This document shows positions 7,386-16,919 of a stretch of 32,260 nucleotides of DNA, piece by piece. Made by a program: the position numbers and the translations under genes. The number at the start of each line of letters is the position of its first letter. Position 1 is the stretch's first letter. The stretch lies in contig DAOUGD010000002.1 in the NCBI GenBank assembly GCA_034429475.1, positions 1 to 32,260 on the forward strand. Reading direction: 5' to 3'. A model generated the notes under the pieces. The model saw only the letters and a list, made by a program, of their open reading frames with translations, did not search any database and was not told the DNA's origin. The stretch comes from JAKQHY01 sp034429475. GTDB lineage: Bacteria; Chloroflexota; Anaerolineae; B4-G1; SLSP01.

Positions 7386-8203
7386 AACGTTGGGGGTTGG
7401 GGCTGCTCCTGCTGCTCACGGCCTGTCGTTCCGCCGCGCAGCCACTCGCCACACCGACTCCTGCGCCGGTCTTAACGCCTCAAGTGCTGGAAATTGCCTG
7501 CTCCGAGACGTTGGAACCCCCGTTAATGGCGCTGGCGGCCGCCTACCAACGAGAAAACCCCGCCGTGCAACTGGTGGTGATTGCGCGGGCCGACACGCTC
7601 GCGCTGGACGCCTTGGAACAGGGGGATGCCGATCTCATCGCCCTGACGTGGACGCCGACGCCGTGGCCGGAGACCCTGTGGCGCACGCCCTTCGCGCGCG
7701 ACGGCCTGGCTATCGTCGTCCATCCACAAAATGGGCTACCGGGGTTGACGTTGGAGCAATTGCGCCAGCTCTTCCAGGGACAGGTGGAGAACTGGGAGAG
7801 TTGGGGCGGGCTGCCGGGCGTCCCGCAACTGGTCAGCCGGGAAGAGGCCGCCGGCGAATTCCAGTTTTTTCAGCGCAACGTGATGCGCGAGTCGCGCGTG
7901 GCTCTGACGGCGCTCCTGGCGCCCACCAGCGACGCGGTGCTGGAACTGGTCGGCGGCGATCCGCTGGCTGTGGGATACATGTCCGCCGCCCGCCTCGACC
8001 GGCAGGTGCGAGCGTTAGCCATTGAGGGGGTGCCGCCGGCGAAAGAGACCATCATGGCGGAAGTTTATCCGCTTACCTACACCCTCTACCTGGTGACGCA
8101 CGGCGAACCGGAGGGCGCGGCCCGCGATTTCATCCAGTGGGTGCTAAGCGCCACCGGACAGGACATTGTGACGGCACAGGGATTACGCCCGGCGGTTCAA
8201 TGA
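7382..8203 (+). CDS. PstS-like substrate-binding lipoprotein
   Basis: A 273-aa extracytoplasmic protein. The N-terminus is a lipoprotein signal peptide with lipobox LTAC (Cys near residue 15), followed by a short Pro/Thr linker. The remainder resembles the PstS/PBP-like family of phosphate-type binding proteins: AYQRENPAVQL, LALDALEQGDADLIAL, GLAIVVHPQNGLPGLTLEQLRQLFQG with a WxxWGG stretch, and late GGDPLAVGYMS. No PstC, PstA or PstB genes follow, so it may be an orphan binding or adhesion protein. The ATGA overlap with uppP suggests a linked envelope role, perhaps handling released phosphate, which is inference. Confidence 0.82.
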   Translation: MKRWGLGLLLLLTACRSAAQPLATPTPAPVLTPQVLEIACSETLEPPLMALAAAYQRENPAVQLVVIARADTLALDALEQGDADLIALTWTPTPWPETLWRTPFARDGLAIVVHPQNGLPGLTLEQLRQLFQGQVENWESWGGLPGVPQLVSREEAAGEFQFFQRNVMRESRVALTALLAPTSDAVLELVGGDPLAVGYMSAARLDRQVRALAIEGVPPAKETIMAEVYPLTYTLYLVTHGEPEGAARDFIQWVLSATGQDIVTAQGLRPAVQ

Positions 8204-8216
8204 AACGGGAACGTCT

Positions 8217-9722
8217 TTAGTCATCGCCATAGAAGAACCGATAAACCAGCGCGCCCAGCCGGGCAAAGGTCGGCGCGCTTTCTTCCCACACCAACCACTT
8301 CGGCTGATACAAAAACACGACCACCACCAGATTTCCCTCCGGCTTGTAGACCAGATTGAGATCGGCATGCGTCCCGCTGCCCCAACCATGCCGGTGCGCG
8401 ACACGCACGCCGGGCGGCAGTTCCATGTTGAGGAGGGCCGGTGTATGCTGGCCCTCCAGGTATGTCAGGATTTCCTGACATTCCGCCGGCGTGATATGCT
8501 GGGGGTAGACGACGCGCAGAAAGCCTCCCCCCTGCACACATTGGGAGAGACCTTCCAGCAACAACCCCATTTCCAACGGCGTCGTCTGCATCGCCGGATC
8601 AGGGTTGGCGAAAACGTCTGTGCGGCGATTGGCCGACGTGGGAACGGGCGTCACCGCCGCCGCATCGGTGTAATCGTAGGGAACGGCCATATAGGTGTTC
8701 GCCATTCCCAAAGAATTGAACAGAGCCGTCACCTCCACCGCTCCATTGACGGGATTTCCGCCGCCAATCTGGGTCAGCAATTGGTTGGCGGCCTGGTGAT
8801 CATTCGCCGTCAGGGTGGCGCTGATCAAGGCGGCGGTCTGGAGATCGGGCGGGGAATCCAGGCGGCGGTAAAGCTCCAACACCACGCCAATCTTCAGCAG
8901 ACTCAACCCCGAAAAAGCTGCCTTGCAGTTGATGCACAATTCTTTCCCCAACGTCAAATGCTTGACAAAAACCCCCATCACACCGTCGAAGTCATTGAGG
9001 GCCACGAGAAAGGCGTTGCGCAACAGTTCCATCGGGATTTCGGGCGCCGGCTCCGTTGCGACCACGAGTTGCACCTGTCGCTTCTCCGGCGCCGCCGCCA
9101 GGATGGCCTGGACAAGCAGGGGGCGAGAAGCATCCATATCCAGCGTCGTGCCCGTGCTGGCCGGGCGAAAGTCGCCGGAATCCAGCGCGACGGGCTTTTG
9201 CGGCGCGTGGTCGTAGCGCTGCGCCAGGCGCGTCATAAAAGCGTCCAGCCGCTCACGGGAGTAGAGAACCACCGCCGTCACTTTTAGTTGCTCCGGCTCG
9301 CGGTCCAGCAACTGATCCAGCGTGTAATCCAGGAAATTTTGCAGACCGGAACCGGTTTCCAGGGCAGCATCGAGGTTTTGGGCAGTGACGACGCCATCCA
9401 GCGTCAATTCCACCATTTCCGGCAGCAGGAGGGTGACTTCGCTGCCGTAGTACACCGTGATAGGGGCGGTGTAGGCTTCGGCAATGGCGGCCAATGCCTG
9501 ATCGCGCGTCATGCCGCCCATGGGGATAGCGTTGATCGTCAGGCCGGGCGGCAGCACCGTCTGGCTGGACTTCCAATTGACGTAGAGCCAGGCGCCGCTC
9601 AAAATCAGCACCGCCAGGAGGGGCAATAGAAAACAGCCGGGGTTGAAGCGTGTTTCTCGCAACGCGCGACCTCGCATCGAGGGGGAGGGTTGGGCGACGG
9701 ACACAGCCCGCCGCCCCATCAT
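8217..9722 (-). CDS. Membrane-anchored class A beta-lactamase-like serine hydrolase
   Basis: A 501-aa protein with one membrane helix at about residues 30-46 and the rest probably outside the cell. Residues about 55-190 resemble the YoaR/VanW-type N-terminal domain (PF12229-like). From about 225 onward a class A beta-lactamase-related domain follows: SLLK (SxxK nucleophile, near residue 271), TANDHQAAN in the place of the SDN loop, and HGWGSGTHADL in the place of the KTG strand. The motif changes mean true beta-lactamase activity is doubtful; a DD-peptidase-like, sensor or scaffold role is possible. It is the last gene of the signalling operon, 23 bp after the cyclase, and converges on the PstS-like gene with a 13-bp gap. 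Confidence 0.78.
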   Translation of the reverse strand: MMGRRAVSVAQPSPSMRGRALRETRFNPGCFLLPLLAVLILSGAWLYVNWKSSQTVLPPGLTINAIPMGGMTRDQALAAIAEAYTAPITVYYGSEVTLLLPEMVELTLDGVVTAQNLDAALETGSGLQNFLDYTLDQLLDREPEQLKVTAVVLYSRERLDAFMTRLAQRYDHAPQKPVALDSGDFRPASTGTTLDMDASRPLLVQAILAAAPEKRQVQLVVATEPAPEIPMELLRNAFLVALNDFDGVMGVFVKHLTLGKELCINCKAAFSGLSLLKIGVVLELYRRLDSPPDLQTAALISATLTANDHQAANQLLTQIGGGNPVNGAVEVTALFNSLGMANTYMAVPYDYTDAAAVTPVPTSANRRTDVFANPDPAMQTTPLEMGLLLEGLSQCVQGGGFLRVVYPQHITPAECQEILTYLEGQHTPALLNMELPPGVRVAHRHGWGSGTHADLNLVYKPEGNLVVVVFLYQPKWLVWEESAPTFARLGALVYRFFYGDD

Positions 9723-9745
9723 ATCCCCAAAGAAGAAAAACGGAA

Positions 9746-11626
9746 TCAGGGAGTGCGCAGTCCCAGAACCTCGTAGACCAGATCTGGCTCGCTATGCCCT
9801 TTGACCTGCACGTAGCCAATCTCGCGCGCGACAACGTGGTCGGCCACCTGCCGGTAGGCCGTCAAATTCAGCAGGATTTGCATCGGTTCGGCGTGAGCTT
9901 GCAGCCGGGACGCCAGATTCACGCTGTCGCCGATGGCCGTGTAGTTCTTGATCATAGTCGAGCCGATGCTGCCGACCACCGCCGGGCCGGTGGTGATGCC
10001 AATGCCGAACGCCAGGCGATTGCTGGGCGGCAGGTCCTGGTGAATGGCCTTCAGCGCATTCAGAATCTTCAGCGCGGAACGCACGGCGCGCAAGGTGTGG
10101 TCGGGTTGGGAAAGCGGGGCATTGAACAACGCCATCACGCCGTCGCCATAGAATTTATCCAGCGTGCCCTCTTCGGAGAGGATCGCCTCGGAGGCCAACG
10201 TCAAATAACGGTTGAGGACGTCCACCGATTCTTCCGGGGCCAACTTCTCGCTGAAGGTGGTAAAGCCCCGGATATCGGCGAAGAGGGTCGTCATCTCGCG
10301 GCGCACGCCCCCCAGGCGGACGCTGTTAGGATCGGAAAGCAACTGCTCCACGACGCGCGGCACCACGTACTGTTCAAAGGTCTGGCGGATGCGCTTGGCC
10401 TGCGCCTCCAGTCGCCGCTGCTCGGTCAAGTCGTCCAGCACGATGGCGATGCCGTTGGTGCTTTCGCGGTTGTCTTTGAGCGGGCTGAGGCTCAGGCGCA
10501 GAACAACCGGGCCGCGTTTGGGCAGGGTGGGCTGCAATTCGTAGCCAACGACCGACTCGTCCTTTTGTTTGATCACGTCCATCAGCGGGAGGATTTCGGC
10601 GCCCAGATCCGCCAGGGCCTCCGAGTAAAGTGTCCCTACCATCTGATCGGCGATCACCCCCAGGATGCGCTCCGCCGCCCGGTTCATCAACGTGACCATG
10701 TCAGTCGTGTCGGTGGTGATCACACCGCTGGCGATACTGGCGAAGATGTTGTCCATGTAGTTCTTCATCTCGGCGATGGCGTCGCGCTGGCTCTTGACGT
10801 CGGCAAAGAGGCGGGCGTTTTCCATCGCAATGGCGGCCTGCGAGGCCAGGGCCGTCAGTAATTTTTTGTCGTCGGCAGTGAAGATAGGTTGGCGCGCATC
10901 ACGCCCCAGTAGCACGAAGCCCAGGATGTTTTCACGCGCCTTGAGCGGCGCCTGGAGCACGGCGGTGATGACGGAATCGTGGACATCCAATTGATCCGCC
11001 GCCCAGATTTGCGGTTCGCCGGATTCCAGACATTCCCCCAACAGGGCGTGGGTGGCGGGATGCAGGGCGCGCACGAACTCTTCACTGCCGAACCCGGTGC
11101 GGACGACCATCTCGCGTTTTTCGTTGAGCAGCAGCACGATGCCGCCGTGCGCGCGGATGATGCGCCCCGCCTCGGCCATCACCAGATCGGGGATTTCGTC
11201 GGGATCGAGCGAAGCGCTGATGGTCTCGCCGATGTTGTAGAGCAGGTTGATTTCACGGTAGCGTTCCAGCGTTTCTTCCGCCAGTGAGCGCGCTTCCAAT
11301 GAACGTTCCAGCAGCAACGTCAGGCTGTGATGGAGGAACGCCAGGCTGTCTTCGGCGGCGGGATGCGCCAATCCTGGGCCAGCCGCGACCAACGCGCCGG
11401 CCTCCTGGTGATTGATGCAAACGGGCAAGCGCCGTTTCCAGACAACCGTTTCCTGCCGGCCCACATCACTCACCTCCTGGGTGTCCGCCGCGCAACGCAC
11501 GGCCGTCAGCAAGCGGTCCTGCTCAAGGATGCCCAAGACCACGTCGGGCAACAGTCTGGCGTACCGCCTCAAATAATCGTTCGCATCTCGCCGATTCAAT
11601 AAACGTCGTACCGACAGTGTTTCCAT
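9746..11626 (-). CDS. GAF-PAS class III adenylate cyclase
   Basis: A 626-aa cytoplasmic protein. The start ATG at 11626 follows GGAAGAG; an in-frame upstream start at 11662 lacks a site. Order: an uncharacterised N-terminal region (1-150), GAF (about 155-290), PAS (about 295-405), a coiled segment, and the cyclase domain (about 435-610). The metal-binding Asp residues are in LFADIRGFTTFSE (near 449) and KFYGDGVMALF (near 493). The Lys of LDKFYGD and NYTAIGDSVNLASRLQ, with the transition-state Asn and Arg, fit adenylate rather than guanylate cyclase. All catalytic residues look intact. It probably makes cAMP in response to signals from the adjacent kinases or its own GAF/PAS domains (inference). 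Confidence 0.92.
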   Translation of the reverse strand: METLSVRRLLNRRDANDYLRRYARLLPDVVLGILEQDRLLTAVRCAADTQEVSDVGRQETVVWKRRLPVCINHQEAGALVAAGPGLAHPAAEDSLAFLHHSLTLLLERSLEARSLAEETLERYREINLLYNIGETISASLDPDEIPDLVMAEAGRIIRAHGGIVLLLNEKREMVVRTGFGSEEFVRALHPATHALLGECLESGEPQIWAADQLDVHDSVITAVLQAPLKARENILGFVLLGRDARQPIFTADDKKLLTALASQAAIAMENARLFADVKSQRDAIAEMKNYMDNIFASIASGVITTDTTDMVTLMNRAAERILGVIADQMVGTLYSEALADLGAEILPLMDVIKQKDESVVGYELQPTLPKRGPVVLRLSLSPLKDNRESTNGIAIVLDDLTEQRRLEAQAKRIRQTFEQYVVPRVVEQLLSDPNSVRLGGVRREMTTLFADIRGFTTFSEKLAPEESVDVLNRYLTLASEAILSEEGTLDKFYGDGVMALFNAPLSQPDHTLRAVRSALKILNALKAIHQDLPPSNRLAFGIGITTGPAVVGSIGSTMIKNYTAIGDSVNLASRLQAHAEPMQILLNLTAYRQVADHVVAREIGYVQVKGHSEPDLVYEVLGLRTP

Positions 11627-11698
11627 TATTCTCTTCCTTCCATCAGGTCGTTCATTATCCAATAAATTCGTAGATATTCAACACTGTTTCGCATCGTA

Positions 11699-11734
11699 AC
11701 GACTTTAGTCGTCAAAAGAACCACTGAAGTGGTT
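11699..11734. repeat. Tandem hairpin REP-like element
   Basis: Two perfect hairpins in a row: ACGAC-TTTA-GTCGT (11699-11712) and AACCAC-TGAA-GTGGTT (11719-11734), flanked by TCGTAAC and GTTACTACGA. The outer sequence runs into the preceding kinase gene, whose stop codon (TAG, 11736-11738) lies inside the element. It occupies most of the 109-bp gap before the cyclase gene. Confidence 0.75.
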
Positions 11735-11735
11735 A

Positions 11736-13718
11736 CTACGAATCCAATTCCTGCTCATCCACCGCCACCGGCGGCGCGTCGGAACCGGCGGGGGCCGGCG
11801 GGCGCGGCAGGGTAAAGCAGAATGTGGAGCCTTTGCCCACCGTAGATTCCACCCAGATGTCGCCCCCATAGTGCAGGATAATCTCGCGGGAAAGGGTCAA
11901 GCCCAGGCCGGCGCCTTCCGGTTTGTCAATCAAGAGATCGCCGCCCTGGCTAAATCGCTGGAAAATACGGCGCATCGTCGTTGGCGTGATGCCGATGCCG
12001 GTATCGGCAACCGTCACCAGGAGGCCACCTTCAGGGGGAGCGATCCAGTCGTGGTAGATAGCGTCGCCTTCGATGGCGCGCGCCGCAACGGTAATGCTGC
12101 CCTCGGTGGTGAACTTGATGGCGTTGGAGAGCAGGTTGCCCAACACCTGGGCCACACGTTTGGGATCGGCGTATAACTGCGGCAAAGCGCCTTCCACCCT
12201 CATGTTCAGCCGCAACCGCTTTTGGGCCGCCAACGGCTGATACTGTGCGGCGGTCTGGGCAATCACTTCGGCGGGGGAGAAGGGCTGGTCACGCCACTCA
12301 ATGCCGCCGGAATCCAACGCCGAGATGTCCAACACGTCATTGAGCAAGTCCGTCAGGCGTTCGCCTTCCTGCACCATAATATCCAGGTTCTTGATGACGC
12401 GGTCCACAGTGCGCTGGGCCGTTTCGTCGGCGCCGACGGCCGGCAGGATGTTGCGGTTAAAGATGCGCTGGATCAGCTTTGAGAACCCCAGGATAGAGGT
12501 TAAAGGGGTGCGCAGCTCGTGGGAAACCGTAGTGATGAACTCAGATTTCATCCGGTCAATCTCGACTTCGTGGGTGATGTCGCGCAGGATGCAGATCACG
12601 GCGCTGCGATCGCCCAGCGCGGTGGCCGAAATGGTCAAAATGCGCTCCCCCAGCACCCCATTTTCCAGCAGCGCGCGCGGATCGGTCAGGGCGATGCGCG
12701 CAGTTTCGATGATGCCGGGGTATTCCTGCGCGCGGGCGATGGCGTCGAGCCACTCCGGCACCGGCGCCACCTGGCGGATATCCTGCCCCAACAGGGAGCG
12801 CGCCGCGCGCCGGAGGAGATTTTCAGAAGCCGGGTTCACCAGTTGAATCCGGCCTGCCGCGTCGGTGACGAGCAGGGCGTCGGCCATGTTTTGCAGGATG
12901 GCGTTGAGCCGGTTGCGATCCGCTGCCATGATCCGCGTGTGCTGAGCGGCCTCATCCTGAAGCTGGTGTTCGTGCGTTTCCATACGCTGCACCAACAGCG
13001 CATTTTGTGCCATGAGAGTCGCCTGATGGGCCAGCATCTCCACCATACGGACTTCGGCGGTGGAGTATCCCCGCCCCTCCGCGCGCGGCCCCAAGCCAAG
13101 CAACCCGATCAGCCGTTTACCGGCCTGGAGGGGCGCCAATATCTCAAGGCGCTGAACCTGCATCCACGCCATGACGGACGGCGCCACGGCGGCGTGCGGC
13201 CTGGAATATAGCAAAGGTGCATTGGGCAACGGCTGCCAGAATGTGTCCCACTCGACGGCCGGCAGCGCGCGCGCGGCGCCGACCCCCACCTCCTGCAATA
13301 CCGCCTGCTCATCATTGATGATCAGCAAGACGCCATGATCGGTTCCCAATTGCCGGGGCAGTTCTTGCGTCAGCAGAACGGCCAGGTCATTCAAGTGCAG
13401 GGCGCCGGCGAGTTTCTCCGTCATCTGGGTGAGGATAACCTGCGGGTGCAGTCGGCGGCGGTAGGCCAGATGGTCGGCCAGCAGGGAAACCCGCAGGGAC
13501 AAGGCCCAGAAAAGGCCCACCATCAAGAGAATGATGACAAACACAGCCGCGCGGCTGTCCCCCCCCAGGCGCTGCACCCCGGCATACAACCATACACCCA
13601 ACCCGGCCAACACCACGGTCAGCAGCCCATGCAGCAAAATCCGCCAGGCCCGGTCGCTCCCGGCAAAACGCTGCCCGACCCGCATCACTTTGGTTTGAGT
13701 GGTCCCGCGATCGTCCAT
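11736..13718 (-). CDS. Membrane GAF/PAS sensor histidine kinase
   Basis: A 660-aa protein; the ATG at 13718 is chosen over the TTG at 13724 that abuts the previous stop codon. Two membrane helices (about 20-75) have almost no extracellular loop. A GAF domain (about 100-235), a coiled coil, and a PAS domain (about 255-375) with ILQNMADALLVTDAAG follow. Then come HisKA, with the phospho-accepting His in TVSHELRTPLTSILGF, and HATPase with NLLSNAIKFT (N box), VADTGIGI (G1) and EGAGLGLTLSREI (G2). There is no receiver domain, unlike the two upstream paralogues. The input is probably intracellular or membrane-borne. The stop codon comes from a REP-like repeat. Confidence 0.93.
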   Translation of the reverse strand: MDDRGTTQTKVMRVGQRFAGSDRAWRILLHGLLTVVLAGLGVWLYAGVQRLGGDSRAAVFVIILLMVGLFWALSLRVSLLADHLAYRRRLHPQVILTQMTEKLAGALHLNDLAVLLTQELPRQLGTDHGVLLIINDEQAVLQEVGVGAARALPAVEWDTFWQPLPNAPLLYSRPHAAVAPSVMAWMQVQRLEILAPLQAGKRLIGLLGLGPRAEGRGYSTAEVRMVEMLAHQATLMAQNALLVQRMETHEHQLQDEAAQHTRIMAADRNRLNAILQNMADALLVTDAAGRIQLVNPASENLLRRAARSLLGQDIRQVAPVPEWLDAIARAQEYPGIIETARIALTDPRALLENGVLGERILTISATALGDRSAVICILRDITHEVEIDRMKSEFITTVSHELRTPLTSILGFSKLIQRIFNRNILPAVGADETAQRTVDRVIKNLDIMVQEGERLTDLLNDVLDISALDSGGIEWRDQPFSPAEVIAQTAAQYQPLAAQKRLRLNMRVEGALPQLYADPKRVAQVLGNLLSNAIKFTTEGSITVAARAIEGDAIYHDWIAPPEGGLLVTVADTGIGITPTTMRRIFQRFSQGGDLLIDKPEGAGLGLTLSREIILHYGGDIWVESTVGKGSTFCFTLPRPPAPAGSDAPPVAVDEQELDS

Positions 13719-13724
13719 AAGCAA

Positions 13725-16700
13725 CTAACTCCCGACTCCCCGTCCACTGCGTTTCAACAGTGCGGCAATGGTTTGGAGCAAGACCGGCACATTCACCGGC
13801 TTGAGCAAGTAGGCATCAGCCCCCAGTTTCAGGCCCAACTCGCGGTTTTCGACGATGGAAAGGATAAGGATGGGGATGGCCGCCGTGCTGATGTCGGCCT
13901 TGAGCACGCGGGTGACGTCAAAACCGGAAATGTCAGGCAACATCACATCCAGGATGATCAAATGCGGCGTGTGCTGGCGAGCCTGCGCCAGCGCCTCAGC
14001 GCCGCCCACCGCTTCCAGGATACGATAACCGGCTTCGGTTAATTCTTGCGTCAGCAGCGAACGAATGCTGGCGTCGTCCTCGACAATCAGGATTTGGGGA
14101 GCGCCGGTCATCGCCGTAGGGAGGGGCAGGGAGGGACGAACTTCGGAGACGATGTGCACCTCACCATGTTTGGCGGCGGTGGCCGGGTGGAGCGGGAGGG
14201 TGAAGCTGAAGGTCGAGCCACTGCCCACGGTGGATTCAGCCCAAATGCCGCCGCCGTAGTGGGTGACGATTTCCCGGCAGATCGCCAGGCCCAGGCCGGT
14301 GCCAGAGGGCTTATCCACCAGCGGGTCCGCCACAATCTGCTGGAAGCGCTGAAACAGCCGGGGAAGCGCGGCCGCCGGAATCCCCACGCCGGTGTCGGCG
14401 ACGGCGCAGAGTACGCCAGTGTAGGACGCTTCGCCGCTCGCGCCCTCGGCGGGCGCGACCCAATCACGCTGCACTTCGCCGGGCGCGAGTGGGCGCATCG
14501 TCAGGGTGATCTGGCCGGTCGGCGTAAATTTCACGGCGTTGGTGAGCAGGTTGTACAGCACCTGCCGCACGCGGGTTTGATCGGCCACCAGGATCAACGG
14601 CGTCTCCGGGAAGTCGGTCACGAGGGTAAGCCCCTTCTCGGCAGCCAGGCCCTGCGCTTCGCCGCCCATCTGTCGCAGCAGTTGAGTAAGATCGAACGGC
14701 TCGTCGTGCCAGGTCACTTCGCCAGATTCGATCTTGGAGATGTCGAGAACGTCGTTGATGAGGCGCGTCAAGCGTTCGGCCTCCACAGCGATGATGTTCA
14801 AGTTGTCGGTGATCCGCTTGAGCGCGCGTTGAGCGCGGCGGTTGTCCGCCGCCACCGCCGGGGCGACGTCCTTTTCCTGGATGCGGGTGAGCAACTTGGC
14901 GAACCCCAATACCGACGTCAGGGGGGTGCGCAATTCGTGGGAAACGGCGGAGATAAACTCCGTCTTCATCATATCCACGGCCTTCTCGTGCGTGATGTCC
15001 CGCACGACGGTCACGACGCCGAGAATCCGGTCGTCCTCACGGATGGCGGTGGCGGCCGCCTTGAAAGTACGCCTGTCCGGCATGGGGATTTCGGCGGTGA
15101 AGGTGGCTGTGTGGGTTTCCAGGGCGCTGGCGATCAGGTGGATCAGTTGGGGCTGCGCGATACAAGTCGCCAGCGCGTTCCCCAGAATCTTGGCCGCCGG
15201 CAGGTGAAACATATACTCGAAAGCCGGGTTGACCAGCATGACCTGGCCGTTGGGGGCGCTGACGATGAGGCCATCGGCGATGTTGCGCAGGATCGCGTTC
15301 AAGGTGCTCTTTTCGGCCTTCAGGCTGTCGGTTATGTCGGCCAGGGCGGCGGCCTGGCGGCGCACGCTGGCGAACAGCCGGGCATTGAGCAGCGCGCCGG
15401 TGATCTGGTGGGTCAGGGCCGTCAGCAGGCGCACGTCGTTGTCGTCGAAAGCATTCACCTGCTCGCTTTCCACGTTGAAAACGCCGATGAACTGATCGCC
15501 GCTGAGCAGCGGGATCGCCAACTCGGAACGAATTCCCGGCGCGTATGCGACGTAGCGCTCATCCTGGGTCACGTCAGGAATCCACACCGCCTGCCGGTGG
15601 CGTTGCGCCCACCGCACGATGCCCTTATCCACCGACTGGTTGAGGGCATACTGAAAAAGCGCGGCATCTACGCCATGGTGCGCCGCCAGAACCAGCTCCC
15701 CCGTAGGTTCGTCCAGCAGATGGATGGAGATAATTTGATAGCCAAAGACTCCCCGCACCCGGGCGATGATTTCGGCCAGCAACTCGTCTTGATCCAGCAC
15801 GGTGCTGATGTGCTGTGCGGTCTCGTATAGCAAGGTCATCTCTTTGGCATGGTCCCGCGCCTCTTGATACAGGCGCGCGTTCTGCACGGCCACCGCAATC
15901 TGATCCGCCACGGCGCCGGCCAGTTGGGCGTGCTCGGCGGTGTAGAAATTCGGCTCGTGTTTGTCAATGGTCATCAACCCCACCGTGCGCCCTTTGAAAA
16001 CCAGAGGGGCGCCGATCCAGGCATGAATCTGAGCGAAGCCGCCGGGGTCGCCTTCGTCACGCCCCCAATCGGCCAATTGTTGTACATCCGCTTCGACGCG
16101 CACTTTCTGATCGGCCATGACCTGGTAGCCGATGTTTTTCTGATCTTCCGGCGTGAAGACGCTCCCGACAATGTTTCTATCATCGGGGAAGCCGCGCGCA
16201 GCCGTCACCACCAGATCGCGCCCCTCCGCCAACATAATGGACGCCGAGTTGTAGGGGATGACTTTGCCCAAATACTCCAGAGCGCGATCCAGAATCAGGT
16301 CTAAATCCAGGGAAGAATTGACCGCCTGCGCCACCCACGCCATCGTGGCGGCGACTTGACGGCGATTTTCCGCCTGCCGGTAGAGGCGCGCGTTGTGCAG
16401 CGCCACCGCGAGCTGGTCGGCTACGGCGACCAGCGTTTGCAAATCCTGTGGGGTAAAATATCGCGCGTCGGGGTCTACCATGTCGAGCACGCCCACCGTC
16501 TCGTCGTTGATCTGGAGCGGCACGGCTAGCTCCGAGCAAAGATAGCCATCGCGTCGGGCCGTGCAGTCTTTTTCGGCGAGATAGGCCGGTTTGCCGGTGG
16601 CGAAAACTGCGCCGATCAGAGTGGGTGCGTCGAGGGGGTGGTGACCAGCCAGCGGGGACGTCGTCCGGCTGGCGGCGCAGGCGGCCGTGTAATACGTTTC

Positions 16701-16919
16701 AGCGGTGGCGTCCTTCAGGAAGATGGCCGCGCCACGATAACCAAAGACACGCTCCAGGCTTTCAATGACCTGGGCCAGCAATTGATCTGTATCGAGGATA
16801 AACCCAATGTCCCGTGAAATAGTCAACAAGGCCCGCAACTGCGCCTGGTCGCGCGCCAACTCATCCGACACAGGCGGCAGGTCAGTCGCAAATGGATATA
16901 CGTGCAGTTCAGTTTCCAT
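13725..16919 (-). CDS. Soluble three-GAF/PAS hybrid histidine kinase with receiver domain
   Basis: A 1064-aa protein without membrane helices. Order: GAF1 (about 40-180), GAF2 (about 205-355), GAF3 (about 375-525), PAS (about 545-655), HisKA with AVSHELRTPLTSVLGF (His near 661), HATPase (NLLTNAVKFT, VADTGVGI, SGTGLGLAICREIV) and a C-terminal receiver with the Asp of LIILDVMLPDISGF (near 990) and the Lys of YLLKPV. The ATG at 16919 lies inside the upstream gene, overlapping it by 11 bp with GAGG as binding site, so expression is coupled. The multiple GAF domains suggest small-molecule or redox input. It closely resembles the kinase just upstream, consistent with duplication. Confidence 0.95.
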   Translation of the reverse strand: METELHVYPFATDLPPVSDELARDQAQLRALLTISRDIGFILDTDQLLAQVIESLERVFGYRGAAIFLKDATAETYYTAACAASRTTSPLAGHHPLDAPTLIGAVFATGKPAYLAEKDCTARRDGYLCSELAVPLQINDETVGVLDMVDPDARYFTPQDLQTLVAVADQLAVALHNARLYRQAENRRQVAATMAWVAQAVNSSLDLDLILDRALEYLGKVIPYNSASIMLAEGRDLVVTAARGFPDDRNIVGSVFTPEDQKNIGYQVMADQKVRVEADVQQLADWGRDEGDPGGFAQIHAWIGAPLVFKGRTVGLMTIDKHEPNFYTAEHAQLAGAVADQIAVAVQNARLYQEARDHAKEMTLLYETAQHISTVLDQDELLAEIIARVRGVFGYQIISIHLLDEPTGELVLAAHHGVDAALFQYALNQSVDKGIVRWAQRHRQAVWIPDVTQDERYVAYAPGIRSELAIPLLSGDQFIGVFNVESEQVNAFDDNDVRLLTALTHQITGALLNARLFASVRRQAAALADITDSLKAEKSTLNAILRNIADGLIVSAPNGQVMLVNPAFEYMFHLPAAKILGNALATCIAQPQLIHLIASALETHTATFTAEIPMPDRRTFKAAATAIREDDRILGVVTVVRDITHEKAVDMMKTEFISAVSHELRTPLTSVLGFAKLLTRIQEKDVAPAVAADNRRAQRALKRITDNLNIIAVEAERLTRLINDVLDISKIESGEVTWHDEPFDLTQLLRQMGGEAQGLAAEKGLTLVTDFPETPLILVADQTRVRQVLYNLLTNAVKFTPTGQITLTMRPLAPGEVQRDWVAPAEGASGEASYTGVLCAVADTGVGIPAAALPRLFQRFQQIVADPLVDKPSGTGLGLAICREIVTHYGGGIWAESTVGSGSTFSFTLPLHPATAAKHGEVHIVSEVRPSLPLPTAMTGAPQILIVEDDASIRSLLTQELTEAGYRILEAVGGAEALAQARQHTPHLIILDVMLPDISGFDVTRVLKADISTAAIPILILSIVENRELGLKLGADAYLLKPVNVPVLLQTIAALLKRSGRGVGS

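Noticed and set aside
14046..15830. A 594-codon plus-strand open frame
   Set aside because: It lies antisense to the three-GAF kinase, whose domains are unmistakable; GC-rich codons leave the opposite strand open by chance.
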